A stretch of DNA of 64,000 nucleotides from Bacteroidales bacterium. Lineage in GTDB: Bacteria; Bacteroidota; Bacteroidia; Bacteroidales; UBA1715. The stretch is from NCBI GenBank assembly GCA_031286165.1, contig JAITUU010000040.1, positions 19,584 through 83,583 on the forward strand. Reading direction: 5' to 3'. Under the pieces are notes generated by a model. It did not search any database. It was not told where the DNA came from and saw only the letters and a list, made by a program, of their open reading frames with translations. Position numbers and translations under genes: made by a program. This document shows, piece after piece, positions 15,502 through 23,991 of this stretch (position 1 is its first letter; the number at the start of each line of letters is the position of its first letter).

Positions 15502-16965
15502 ATGAATACCAACGAAACTCCAAAAGTAAAATTTTACAGCGGAAACGATGTGCCTATTGAGTTGCACAAAGTTCGCATTGTGCAAAAACTCCATTTAGTA
15601 CCTATCGAACGCCGCTTGCAGGCTCTCGAAGAGGGCGGATTCAACACCTTTCAACTCAATACCTTAGACGTATTTTTAGATATGCTTACCGATAGCGGTA
15701 CCAATGCCATGAGCGACAATCAAGTGGCTGCCATGCTCCGCGCCGATGATGCGTATGCCGGTTCGCAAAGTTTTATTCGCCTGCAAAAAGCAGTGGAAGA
15801 CGTGCTCGGCAAAAAATACCTCTTGCCTGCGCATCAAGGTCGCGCTGCCGAAAATATTTTGGGCAAAGCCTATGTGCGCAAAGGTTCGTTGGTGCCTATG
15901 AACTACCACTTTACCACCGCATTGGCGCACATTACCGAATACGGCGGCTCCATTGCCGAATTACTCTATGACGAAGCATACGTGATTGATTCCGTGCACC
16001 CTTTCAAAGGAAATATGAATATTGAAAAACTCGATGAAACCATACAATTACACGGTTCGGAAAATATTCCCTACATTCGTATGGAAGCATCTACCAACTT
16101 GATTGGCGGGCAACCCTTCTCTATTCAAAACTTGCGCGATGTGCGTGCCATTGCCGATAAATACGGCATTCGCTTAGTGCTCGATGCTTCGCTACTCGGC
16201 GAAAATGCCTACTTGGTGAAACAACGCGAAGACGAATTTAAAAACTCCTCGCTCGGCGAAATCATAAAAATAATGACCGGACTTGCCGACATTGTGTATT
16301 TCTCGGCACGCAAACTCAGTTCTTCGCGCGGAGGAGGTATTTGTACCAACGATGAAAAAGTGTATCGCGAACTCGAACCGCTTATTCCGCTTTTTGAAGG
16401 ATTTTTGACCTACGGAGGTATTTCGGTGCGCGAAGTAGAGGCTATGGCTGTGGGACTTTACGAAACGCTGGACGAAACCATGATTTGCCAAAGTCCTGAA
16501 TTTATCAAATATTTGGTGTACGAAGCAAAAAAACACGGAATCCCAATGATTACGCCTCCGGGAGTGCTCGGTGCGCACGTGAACGCCATGGAATTTTGCG
16601 CACACATTCCGCAAACGCAATATCCTGCCGGCGCGTTGGCAGCAGCCTTCTACCTTATTTCGGGAGTGCGCGGTATGGAGCGCGGTTCGGTGTCGAACCA
16701 ACGCGATGAATACGGCAACGAAACCTACGCCGACATGGAACTTCTGCGTTTGGCAGTGCCGCGCCGCGTATTCACCCTTTCGCAAATCACCTACGTAATA
16801 GACCGCTTGCATTGGTTATACGAAAACCGCGAACTCATTGGCGGATTGAAATTCGTATATGAACCGGCAGTACTCCGTTTCTTTATGGGTAAACTTGCCC
16901 CTACAAGCGATTGGACCCAAAAACTGATGGCAAAATTCCGCGCCGATTTCGGCGATAGTTTGTAA
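15502..16965 (+). CDS. Tryptophanase-family beta-eliminating lyase
   Basis: The 487-residue PLP enzyme belongs to the tryptophanase/tyrosine phenol-lyase family, which cleaves an aromatic amino acid to indole or phenol, pyruvate and ammonia. Family signatures are MLTDSGTNAMSDNQ, LLPAHQGRAAEN, NLIGGQPFS, D228 in VLDASLLGENAY, the PLP lysine K271 in FSARKLSSSRGGG, and ELLRLAVPRRVFT near the end. Several substrate-region positions differ from both classical enzymes: the Thr of 'PTHQGRGAEN' is Ala, and the Arg of 'DxxR' is Leu. It may be a third clade with another substrate; side activity on cysteine is known in the family. Annotation pipelines would call it tryptophanase. Confidence 0.75.
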   Translation: MNTNETPKVKFYSGNDVPIELHKVRIVQKLHLVPIERRLQALEEGGFNTFQLNTLDVFLDMLTDSGTNAMSDNQVAAMLRADDAYAGSQSFIRLQKAVEDVLGKKYLLPAHQGRAAENILGKAYVRKGSLVPMNYHFTTALAHITEYGGSIAELLYDEAYVIDSVHPFKGNMNIEKLDETIQLHGSENIPYIRMEASTNLIGGQPFSIQNLRDVRAIADKYGIRLVLDASLLGENAYLVKQREDEFKNSSLGEIIKIMTGLADIVYFSARKLSSSRGGGICTNDEKVYRELEPLIPLFEGFLTYGGISVREVEAMAVGLYETLDETMICQSPEFIKYLVYEAKKHGIPMITPPGVLGAHVNAMEFCAHIPQTQYPAGALAAAFYLISGVRGMERGSVSNQRDEYGNETYADMELLRLAVPRRVFTLSQITYVIDRLHWLYENRELIGGLKFVYEPAVLRFFMGKLAPTSDWTQKLMAKFRADFGDSL

Positions 16966-16986
16966 TCTGTGGAAAATTAAAAACGA

Positions 16987-17018
16987 GAGGTTGCTCAGAA
17001 TATGAGCAGCCTCTTTTT
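16987..17018 (+). terminator. Terminator after the tryptophanase-family gene
   Basis: A 10-bp stem (GAGGTTGCTC/GAGCAGCCTC, one G-T pair) with a 7-nt loop and a T-run lies 22 bp after the stop codon. Confidence 0.8.
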
Positions 17019-17046
17019 GTTTGCAGGTTTCAGTTATCAGGGTTCC

Positions 17047-17073
17047 GTCATTGCGAGCGGAGCGAAGCAATCT
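17047..17073. repeat. Dispersed GTCATTGCGAG...GAAGCAATCT repeat
   Basis: One arm of the element found complete at 29623-29708 and 40622-40725. It sits between a terminator and the aspS promoter. Confidence 0.7.
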
Positions 17074-17110
17074 ATCTTAATTAACAATTAATAGTCGATT
17101 AGTCAAAATA

Positions 17111-17198
17111 ATTCGTAATTCGTAATTCGTAATTCGTAATTCGTAATTCGTAATTCGTAATTCCTTAATTAATTTACAATTTACAATTTACAATTTAC
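17111..17198. repeat. Two tandem heptamer arrays upstream of aspS
   Basis: Seven perfect copies of ATTCGTA (17111-17159) are followed by four copies of AATTTAC (17171-17198). The second array ends 10 bp before the aspS -7 box. Confidence 0.92.
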
Positions 17199-17208
17199 AA
17201 TTAATTTG

Positions 17209-17216
17209 TACCTTTG
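17209..17216 (+). promoter_or_regulatory. -7 promoter box for aspS
   Basis: TACCTTTG lies 30 bp before the aspS ATG and directly behind the AATTTAC array. The same arrangement occurs before glyS. Confidence 0.6.
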
Positions 17217-17246
17217 CTTACATTTACTCTAAAAACGAAAAACGAC

Positions 17247-18998
17247 ATGTACAGAACACATACTTGTGGCGAATTACGCCTTTCGCACGTAAAAAAAACG
17301 GTAACTTTAAGCGGTTGGGTGCAACGCATTCGCAAACTCGGCGGCATGACTTTTGTGGATTTACGCGACCGCTACGGAATTACCCAAGTAATAGCCAATG
17401 GAGCCAATAATGCTCAATTGCAAGAACAACTAAACTCACTCGGTCGCGAATACGTACTTCAAGTGCAGGGCACAGTGGTGGAGCGCGAAAGCAAAAATGC
17501 CCACAATCCTACCGGCGAAATTGAAATAGAAGCGCACGAAATTCATATATTGAACAAAGCCGAACTGCCCCCATTCACCATAGAAGACGACACCGATGGC
17601 GGCGAAGAATTGCGCATGAAATATCGCTATTTGGACATTCGCCGCAATCCTATTCGCCAGAATTTGGAACTTCGCCACCGCATGGCGCAGTCTATTCGTC
17701 AGTATTTAGACAAACAAGGTTTTTTGGAAGTAGAAACGCCCGTACTCATAGGCTCTACTCCCGAAGGCGCACGCGATTTTGTGGTACCTTCGCGCGTGTG
17801 GAACGGGCAATTTTACGCACTTCCGCAGTCGCCGCAGTTGTTCAAGCAACTGCTTATGGTGGGCGGTATCGACAAATATTTTCAAATCGTGAAATGTTTC
17901 CGCGATGAAGACCTGCGTGCCGACCGTCAGCCGGAATTTACGCAAATAGACTGCGAAATGTCGTTTGTGGAACAAAAAGACGTGATTGCCATGTTTGAAG
18001 GCTTGGCAAAATTTATTTTCAAACAAGCAAAAGACGTAGAATTTTCGGGCGATTTTCCGCAAATGACCTACGCCGATGCCATGAAATACTACGGCTGCGA
18101 CAAACCCGATATTCGTTTCGATATGAAACTACAAGACCTCACTGCCGCTTTCAAAGGCAAGGGATTTTCGGTGTTCGACAGCGCACAGCACATAGGCGCA
18201 ATAGTAGCACAGGGCTGCTCCGACTATTCCCGCAAGGAATTAGACGAACTCACCGAATGGGTAAAACGTCCGCAAATAGGCGCGAAAGGCTTGGTGTATG
18301 TAAAATACAACAGCGACCACACAGTAAAATCTTCGATAGATAAATTCTACACCGCCGAAGAATTGCACGCCATAGCGGCGCAGTGCGGCGCAAAATCGGG
18401 CGATTTGCTGCTGGTACTTTCGGGCAATACCGATGCCACGCTCAATGCCCTGTGCGAACTGCGATTGGAAATGGGCAAGCGACTTGGATTGCGCCCCAAA
18501 GATACCTTTGCGCCGCTGTGGGTGGTAGATTTCCCTCTTTTTGAGTGGGACGAGGCAGAACAACGCTTGTACGCAAAACATCACCCCTTTACTTCGCCAA
18601 AACCCGAAGACATACATTTGCTCGACAGCAAAGCGCACAATGTGCGTGCCAATGCCTACGATTTTGTGGTAAACGGCAGCGAAATCGGCGGCGGTTCTAT
18701 TCGTATTTTCGATTCGGCATTGCAGGCAAAAATGTTCTCCCTCCTCGGATTTACACCCGAACAAGCCGAAGCACAGTTTGGTTTTCTTATGGGAGCATTC
18801 AAATACGGCGCACCTCCGCATGGCGGACTTGCCTTCGGCTTCGACCGCTTTGTTTCTATTCTCAGCGGTTGCGACAGCATTCGCGATGTGATAGCCTTCC
18901 CAAAAAACAATGCCGCCAAAGATTTAATGGCAGAGTGCCCCACTCGAATTTCGCAAGCGCAGTTGCAAGAACTCGGCATTAGCATTACAGAAGCATAA
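17247..18998 (+). CDS. aspS: Aspartate--tRNA ligase
   Basis: The class II aminoacyl-tRNA synthetase has 583 residues. The N-terminal OB-fold anticodon domain starts [15 protein letters not shown]. Motif 2 ([24 protein letters not shown]) and motif 3 ([13 protein letters not shown]) are clear, with the bacterial GAD insertion domain between them. The start is the ATG at 17247; an 11-codon upstream extension in the frame begins at the promoter and is rejected. The gene ends in a bidirectional terminator shared with the convergent toxin gene. Confidence 0.97.
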   Translation: MYRTHTCGELRLSHVKKTVTLSGWVQRIRKLGGMTFVDLRDRYGITQVIANGANNAQLQEQLNSLGREYVLQVQGTVVERESKNAHNPTGEIEIEAHEIHILNKAELPPFTIEDDTDGGEELRMKYRYLDIRRNPIRQNLELRHRMAQSIRQYLDKQGFLEVETPVLIGSTPEGARDFVVPSRVWNGQFYALPQSPQLFKQLLMVGGIDKYFQIVKCFRDEDLRADRQPEFTQIDCEMSFVEQKDVIAMFEGLAKFIFKQAKDVEFSGDFPQMTYADAMKYYGCDKPDIRFDMKLQDLTAAFKGKGFSVFDSAQHIGAIVAQGCSDYSRKELDELTEWVKRPQIGAKGLVYVKYNSDHTVKSSIDKFYTAEELHAIAAQCGAKSGDLLLVLSGNTDATLNALCELRLEMGKRLGLRPKDTFAPLWVVDFPLFEWDEAEQRLYAKHHPFTSPKPEDIHLLDSKAHNVRANAYDFVVNGSEIGGGSIRIFDSALQAKMFSLLGFTPEQAEAQFGFLMGAFKYGAPPHGGLAFGFDRFVSILSGCDSIRDVIAFPKNNAAKDLMAECPTRISQAQLQELGISITEA

Positions 18999-19025
18999 AA
19001 AAAGCCCCTTGCGGGGCTTTTTTTA
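18997..19025. terminator. Bidirectional terminator between aspS and the toxin gene
   Basis: A stem AAGCCCC/GGGGCTT with TTGC loop is flanked by seven A and seven T residues. It begins in the aspS stop codon and ends in the stop codon of the convergent gene, so it can serve both. Confidence 0.9.
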
Positions 19026-19364
19026 TGCAAAAAACTCATTCACAATCCGTTGATATTCAAAATCCTGCATAGTTGAAAGTTCGCTCTTATCGTATATATC
19101 AACCAACAAAATGGTGTAAAGTTCGAGTTCCACATAAAACGTATATACAATAATGCGTGCTCCGGCACTTTTTCCTTTTTGTTTCGATTGTATTGCCATA
19201 CGAATTTTGCGAAACCCTCCGCCTAAATCGTCTCCGATTAGGGGATTTTGCAAAAATTCATTCCGAAACTGTTCAAAATCGTCTTTAAGAGAGCGATATT
19301 TTTTGAACAATCGTTTAAACGATTTTTTGAATTTCGGTGTAGGTATGAACGTATGATTACTCAT
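19023..19364 (-). CDS. RelE/ParE-like toxin
   Basis: The product is a 113-residue basic protein (FKKSFKRLFKKYRSLKDDFEQF) with the RelE-type beta-sheet pattern. It has GFRKIRMAIQSKQKGKSAGARIIVYTFYVELELYTILLVDIYDKSE, the usual run of the 'R-hydrophobic-x-Y...L..IYDKSE' C-terminal strands. Such toxins cleave mRNA on the ribosome or poison gyrase. The start ATG overlaps the stop of the upstream antitoxin by 4 nt, implying translational coupling. Family assignment is from pattern, not search. Confidence 0.78.
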   Translation of the reverse strand: MSNHTFIPTPKFKKSFKRLFKKYRSLKDDFEQFRNEFLQNPLIGDDLGGGFRKIRMAIQSKQKGKSAGARIIVYTFYVELELYTILLVDIYDKSELSTMQDFEYQRIVNEFFA

Positions 19365-19582
19365 AGCGAAGTCAAAAAACTATCCATAGTTTGATATTTT
19401 GCTGTTTTGCCTGCTTGAATATCGGCAACCATAGTATGAACAGTGTGCATATTCTTTTGAATTGCCTTGCGCTCTTTTTCGTATTCCGATTGCACGCGAA
19501 ATAAACCCGAAGACACCAAACCTTCTAATAATTGGCGCACGGTAGAATTTCGTGCATCATATTCCAATGTTACTGTTGCCAT
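19361..19582 (-). CDS. Antitoxin of the RelE-like module
   Basis: The 73-residue product starts MATVTLEYDARNSTVRQLLE, followed by a charged helix. I start at the ATG at 19582; the frame runs upstream to 19621 but that part covers the promoter region. The N-terminal motif MATxTLxYDARN is shared with the antitoxin at 53138-53329, although the partner toxins differ. It precedes and overlaps the toxin gene, as is usual for type II modules. Confidence 0.75.
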   Translation of the reverse strand: MATVTLEYDARNSTVRQLLEGLVSSGLFRVQSEYEKERKAIQKNMHTVHTMVADIQAGKTAKYQTMDSFLTSL

Positions 19583-19618
19583 AGTATATAAATAACTGAA
19601 TAATAGAGTACCCGAATA

Positions 19619-19626
19619 CAAAAATA
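19619..19626 (-). promoter_or_regulatory. -7 promoter box for the toxin-antitoxin module
   Basis: TATTTTTG lies 36 bp before the antitoxin ATG, directly downstream of a heptamer-type array (19632-19670). Confidence 0.55.
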
Positions 19627-19631
19627 CAATT

Positions 19632-19670
19632 TAATTGAGAATTGAGAACGGAGAACGGAGAATTATTTTA
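19632..19670. repeat. Tandem heptamer array (TTGAGAA/CGGAGAA type)
   Basis: Copies of TTGAGAA, then CGGAGAA, in 7-bp steps immediately upstream of the toxin-antitoxin promoter box. Confidence 0.75.
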
Positions 19671-19671
19671 C

Positions 19672-19712
19672 AAAAAAAACTCCTGCGAACAAAATGTTTG
19701 CAGGAGTTTTTT
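19672..19712 (-). terminator. Terminator after the 1141-aa secreted protein gene
   Basis: Stem ACTCCTGC/GCAGGAGT with an inner partial pairing and T-runs on both sides. It belongs to a recurring terminator sequence family in this window. Confidence 0.85.
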
Positions 19713-19733
19713 CGTAAGTTTTTGTTCTAACAA

Positions 19734-22700
19734 CTACTTAACCACTATCTTTTTCACCGATTTACGAGCACCGCAGGTATGCTCCACTATATACGCGCCG
19801 CTTGCGGCGTGCAGTTGCACAGTGGCTACCATACTGCCGGCAGGAATGCGGTATTGCGCCGCTTGCACACCAAGTACGTTATACACCGTTACCACATTTT
19901 CTCCCTCGCTATCGGGGAAAAGGAAGGTGAGTGCATGAGTAGAATTGCCTGCGTTGTGCACGGTTTCAATCTCAAACGTTGGTAAATTCGTAGCACGCAC
20001 TGCCACCACGCGGCTCAGTGTTTCGGTGCCATTGTAGTCGGTTTGCCCAAGTCGATAGTAGGCAATATTTGGAATTATGGCATTATCGCCAAACGAATAT
20101 TTTTGCGGTGCGGTGGTAGTACCTGCTCCGGAAAACGTTGCTATGGCGTGAAACACTACGCCATCGTAGGAACGATAGAGGGTAAAATAATCGTTATTGG
20201 TTTCACTCTGCGTAGCCCACTGCACTCGCGCTCCACCGCCCGACTGCGCCACTGCAGTAAAGTAGGTAAGCGATACAGGATAGAAGCCTTTGTGAGGCGG
20301 AGGTACATTGTCATTCAAAAATTTATTTTCGCATTCTTGGGAGGTATATACTCCCCATTGCGCCATATTATCTACGGTAGAATTTGGAAAAGCGTAAAAA
20401 TCGTCAATATCGGAAAGAACTCGTACTTTTTCCATACCATTAGCATCAATATATTTTTCATATCGTAATACTGTTTTGCTACTTTGATGTCCTGTTTGAT
20501 TATGATAATCACGCACTATTTCTTTTTGTCCTTCTTGTGGTATTCCTTTTATATTATCAAAGAATAATATATTGAGCGGATTCTCATTTTTAAGCGTTGT
20601 TCCATCGAAATACCAACCCGAAGTTACTACCAACACCGTTTCGCGTTTATAAGAAATCTCGCTGTATTGATACACGGTAGCCGTTTTATTGCACGCTGCA
20701 CCGGGACCGGAATTTACCACAGAGTAATAATCGGCTTTACTGCCATTCACGTAAGTACTATATTCTTCACTTCCTTCGGTGTTTTTCAATTTTCCGCCCA
20801 CAATTTGCCAATCGCTGCGAATGTCTTGTTCTTTTGTTTTTTCGTACTGTGCCGGTTTATAGGTATAAATAGTAGCAGTAGTTTTGCCATCGGGAGCGGT
20901 GTGAGTAGCATAATAATTACTTGTTGTGGTTGGTTTATTTGCATCTGTTTGGTATGTTTCTCCGCTACTTGTTTTGGTTAATACGCCATTCACAATTTGC
21001 CAATCGGTAGCAAGAGAAACGGTTCGAGCAGGAGCAAAACTATATGTGGTGCTTGGAGCATTTAACACTTGTCCATCAGTTTTATGTTTAAACGTATAGT
21101 TATTACCATTTTTTTCAAAGCAATAATCACCTCCGCCATTTCGATACGAAGGACAGGCTTCTATTTGCAAACCTGTTCCACCTAATTTAGGTTCTGCTAT
21201 ACTATATTCTTCATATACTAATACATCCACTCCCCAATTATTTAATTTCCATTTCCCCGTTGCTGTTACGGAATAAGGAGTTGCTGTTTGAGTTGCAATT
21301 ACGTCAAACACTTCTACTTTACCATCAGGTTTTGTTCTGTAATACGATGTTTGGTCATTCGCATAGGCACTCCACGTTTCTCCGGTTACATTGTTTTTAA
21401 GTATATTATTTGTCATTGTATAATCACTTACTACTATATCAACATTTGTTTGTGAATAGCCTTCCGGTTTCCATGTGTAAATTTCGGCTTTCCCTGTAGT
21501 GGTATTTTTTACATAATACGGACTTGTGCCGCTTTGTACGTTGGAATACATGGTGCTTCCGTTGGTAAGTGTGGTACCGCTTATATACCAAGGGCTATCC
21601 ACTATGCAATATTCGGCTATGGCTTGATGTCCGGCTCCTTGCGGCGTGTATATATTCACTTCCACTCCATAGTTATTGGGATTTTGCGTAACTTCAAAAT
21701 ACGAGGTTGGTGCGCCGTTTTCGTCTTTCAAATACATTTTCTCTCCTGTTTTTGTATTGTAAAGTTCAGTGCTATCGGCATTAATGCGCCATTCACCCAT
21801 AAGCGGACCATTATACAATACCAAAGAGCCGGTATTTACTCCCGATTCTTTATTCGGGTTTTGTTCATCGGTATTGTGCCAATCCCAATCATAATATCCT
21901 TGTGCGTAGTAAAGGCTACCACCTGCGTCCACCCAACCTATCATGTCGCCGCCACCGGAATAATTGCCACAGTAAAAGAGTTCTCCGCAACTTTCCACAT
22001 GTACTTTATAGTTTTCACTTGGCACATTGGCTCCCACATTACCTATAAACACTGTACCACCGGCGGGGCATTTTCCATTAGAATCTCTTTCGCCCCCTTT
22101 CACATTAATTTGATTTGCTCCTGAACTTGCAGAATTACCCATTTCCAATCCGGTACACCACATATTGCCCCAAATATCCCATTGCGTATCACCACCTCCG
22201 GCATTCATGTGAAGCACACCTTTTTGGTCGCCATCCGAAGGTGTGGTATCATATACATAAATACCACCTCCTTCCGGTATTACAGGGCGTTGTCCTCCAC
22301 TACCTCCTCCATCCGTATTTACTGTCAAATCGCCATCATATACATAGAACTCGCCCCATACACTTTGTTTATCGTTAGCCTGTTGGGTAAGTACCCAATT
22401 GGCATCGGTATTTTTCACCACAAACTTACTGCCTTCATTCATAAACATAAAAAACTGATTCTGTGCATAATTCGCTCCGGCTGCTTGTTGGTCTTTGGCA
22501 TGTTTTTTTGAAGATGAACTATTAATTTTCTCAATTCCAATAGATACATCATCGGTTAATCCTTGTTTTCCGCCAATATATACTTCGCGCGAAGGATAAT
22601 TTTTATTGTCTATATAAATCAACGCATCGTTTTCATTGTAAAAAAACGCGCCGCCGCTTTCGTTTGCACCTTTTCCTACTATAAATTCACAATCTTTTAT

Positions 22701-23159
22701 ATTGAAAGTTCCGTTATTGGTAAAATACAGTGAATTTGCTGCACTGTGCGGAGCATCTGCTGCATTTCCATTTGATTTATTCACCATTTTCGGGCGCATT
22801 TCAAATTTTCCCTTTGTTCCCGTACCCCACAATTCAAGCACCCCATTATTAATTACTTCCACTTTTCCGTTCAAAGTTGGTTCGGTAGTAAGGTTAAATT
22901 CCCCCATAATGTGCACAATTCCCGCAGGTTCTATTATCAGCGTTCCGCTGCTCATAGTAAAGCCTTCGGGTAAACGCAAGGTACCTTGCACGGTAAGCGT
23001 AAATCCCGGATTAATTTTTAAACTTGTGCAATTCCATTCTTCGCCTGCTGTAATCACAGTATTTGAAGAAATAACACAATTAGGATTAGGATTTGAACTT
23101 TGCGCACAGAGTGCTATCGCACCCATGCACAGCATAAAAAGAGACAATAATTTTTTCAT
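19734..23159 (-). CDS. Large T9SS-exported repeat protein
   Basis: The product has 1141 residues: signal peptide (MKKLLSLFMLCMGAIALCAQ), a beta-helix-like N-terminal half rich in Gly and Asn (about 25-500), a block of at least six degenerate modules (about 515-860), and a C-terminal T9SS type A sorting domain (YNVLGVQAAQYRIPAG ... GAYIVEHTCGARKSVKKIVVK). The modules share a core like DWQIVNGVLTKTSSGE, followed by a YY pair and a T-x-x-IYxYKP strand. No catalytic motif is seen. I infer a surface or released adhesin or binding protein exported by the SprA system. A TATTTTTG box lies 32 bp upstream. Confidence 0.8.
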   Translation of the reverse strand: MKKLLSLFMLCMGAIALCAQSSNPNPNCVISSNTVITAGEEWNCTSLKINPGFTLTVQGTLRLPEGFTMSSGTLIIEPAGIVHIMGEFNLTTEPTLNGKVEVINNGVLELWGTGTKGKFEMRPKMVNKSNGNAADAPHSAANSLYFTNNGTFNIKDCEFIVGKGANESGGAFFYNENDALIYIDNKNYPSREVYIGGKQGLTDDVSIGIEKINSSSSKKHAKDQQAAGANYAQNQFFMFMNEGSKFVVKNTDANWVLTQQANDKQSVWGEFYVYDGDLTVNTDGGGSGGQRPVIPEGGGIYVYDTTPSDGDQKGVLHMNAGGGDTQWDIWGNMWCTGLEMGNSASSGANQINVKGGERDSNGKCPAGGTVFIGNVGANVPSENYKVHVESCGELFYCGNYSGGGDMIGWVDAGGSLYYAQGYYDWDWHNTDEQNPNKESGVNTGSLVLYNGPLMGEWRINADSTELYNTKTGEKMYLKDENGAPTSYFEVTQNPNNYGVEVNIYTPQGAGHQAIAEYCIVDSPWYISGTTLTNGSTMYSNVQSGTSPYYVKNTTTGKAEIYTWKPEGYSQTNVDIVVSDYTMTNNILKNNVTGETWSAYANDQTSYYRTKPDGKVEVFDVIATQTATPYSVTATGKWKLNNWGVDVLVYEEYSIAEPKLGGTGLQIEACPSYRNGGGDYCFEKNGNNYTFKHKTDGQVLNAPSTTYSFAPARTVSLATDWQIVNGVLTKTSSGETYQTDANKPTTTSNYYATHTAPDGKTTATIYTYKPAQYEKTKEQDIRSDWQIVGGKLKNTEGSEEYSTYVNGSKADYYSVVNSGPGAACNKTATVYQYSEISYKRETVLVVTSGWYFDGTTLKNENPLNILFFDNIKGIPQEGQKEIVRDYHNQTGHQSSKTVLRYEKYIDANGMEKVRVLSDIDDFYAFPNSTVDNMAQWGVYTSQECENKFLNDNVPPPHKGFYPVSLTYFTAVAQSGGGARVQWATQSETNNDYFTLYRSYDGVVFHAIATFSGAGTTTAPQKYSFGDNAIIPNIAYYRLGQTDYNGTETLSRVVAVRATNLPTFEIETVHNAGNSTHALTFLFPDSEGENVVTVYNVLGVQAAQYRIPAGSMVATVQLHAASGAYIVEHTCGARKSVKKIVVK

Positions 23160-23190
23160 TTTTCAATAAGTATAACACACAACTTCACTA

Positions 23191-23198
23191 CAAAAATA
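23191..23198 (-). promoter_or_regulatory. -7 promoter box for the 1141-aa protein gene
   Basis: TATTTTTG lies 32 bp before the ATG. No clear TTG at -33. Confidence 0.45.
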
Positions 23199-23367
23199 CT
23201 GTTTTTTTATGATACACACATCATTTTTTTGTGATTTATTTATATGACAATCAAAAACTTTCGTACCCTACGTGTTTTCTTATTGCATTTTCTTAACAAA
23301 CTGCCAACAGAATTTACAAGGCATTTTTGGGCGCGCAAATCAACGCCCTATCTTGCAAAGAGGGGGA

Positions 23368-23437
23368 AGCACAAAAAAGTCTGAACCATGATTTTTGTGT
23401 GATTTTTAGGAGTGCTAAGATTTTTTTAATCCTGTAA
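23368..23437. repeat. Dispersed repeat-like segment (GTCTGAACCATGATTTTT type)
   Basis: An AT-rich segment with mirrored GATTTTT/AATCCTGTAAAT words resembles intergenic repeats common in Bacteroidota genomes. It fills much of the 347-bp gap 23160-23506. Only one copy lies in this window, so the call rests on resemblance. Confidence 0.4.
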
Positions 23438-23438
23438 A

Positions 23439-23470
23439 TTTGCTTTTTGCGCACTAACATAATATATTTG
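23439..23470 (+). promoter_or_regulatory. Promoter of the DUF4160/DUF2442 pair
   Basis: TTTG (23439-23442) and TATATTTG (23463-23470) are 20 bp apart, with the DUF4160 ATG 36 bp downstream. Confidence 0.65.
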
Positions 23471-23506
23471 TACGTTGATTTTTCAATACATTCAAAACAA
23501 GACGAT

Positions 23507-23767
23507 ATGCCTACTATATTTATCTTTTTCGGTTTGCGTTTCATGTTTTATAGCAACGACCACGAACCTATTCATGTTCATGTAGTGAAGGGCAAGGGGT
23601 GCGTAAAAGAATATGCTGTATTTCAAGTAATTCCGGAAACTATCCTTTTAGAAAATCATGGGCTAAAATCGAATGAATTAAAAATGTCTGAAATGGTTAT
23701 TGAAGAAAATCGAGAAATTATAGTAGATAATTGGAATCGTTTTTTTAACACAAATGCACAAATATGA
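23507..23767 (+). CDS. DUF4160 domain protein
   Basis: The 86-residue protein starts MPTIFIFFGLRFMFYSNDHEPIHVHVVKGKG, the DUF4160 signature with the conserved DHEPxHVHV histidines. I start at 23507 because the 20 codons upstream in the frame overlap the promoter. Its stop overlaps the start of the DUF2442 gene by 4 nt. DUF4160/DUF2442 pairs are frequent, mobile and look like toxin-antitoxin modules; biochemical function is not known to me. Confidence 0.85.
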   Translation: MPTIFIFFGLRFMFYSNDHEPIHVHVVKGKGCVKEYAVFQVIPETILLENHGLKSNELKMSEMVIEENREIIVDNWNRFFNTNAQI

Positions 23768-23991
23768 ATATGGAAATAGTTAAAATTTGGATAGATAACG
23801 AAGCAGTGTATATTCAAAATAGTAATGGGGAAATATTCAATGAGCGTTTTGCCGATTATCCGCGCTTACGAACAGCAAATCAAACACAACGCGCTCATTT
23901 TGAATACGATAATATAGGTATTCATTGGAATGATTTAGACGAAGATTTAAGTTATGCGGGTTTTATAAAAAATTCTCATCAGCAAAACTGA
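23764..23991 (+). CDS. DUF2442 domain protein
   Basis: The 75-residue product (MNMEIVKIWIDNEAVYIQNSNGEIFNERFADYPRL ... GIHWNDLDEDLSYAGF) has the DUF2442 pattern, including the IHWxxLDEDLS motif. It is coupled to the DUF4160 gene by a 4-nt overlap and is probably its partner. Its 3' end overlaps the convergent radC gene by 29 nt, so the module has been fitted tightly behind radC. Confidence 0.85.
   Translation: MNMEIVKIWIDNEAVYIQNSNGEIFNERFADYPRLRTANQTQRAHFEYDNIGIHWNDLDEDLSYAGFIKNSHQQN

Noticed and set aside
17111..17198. Possible CRISPR-like array upstream of aspS
   Set aside because: The units are 7 bp with no spacers, so these are simple tandem repeats.
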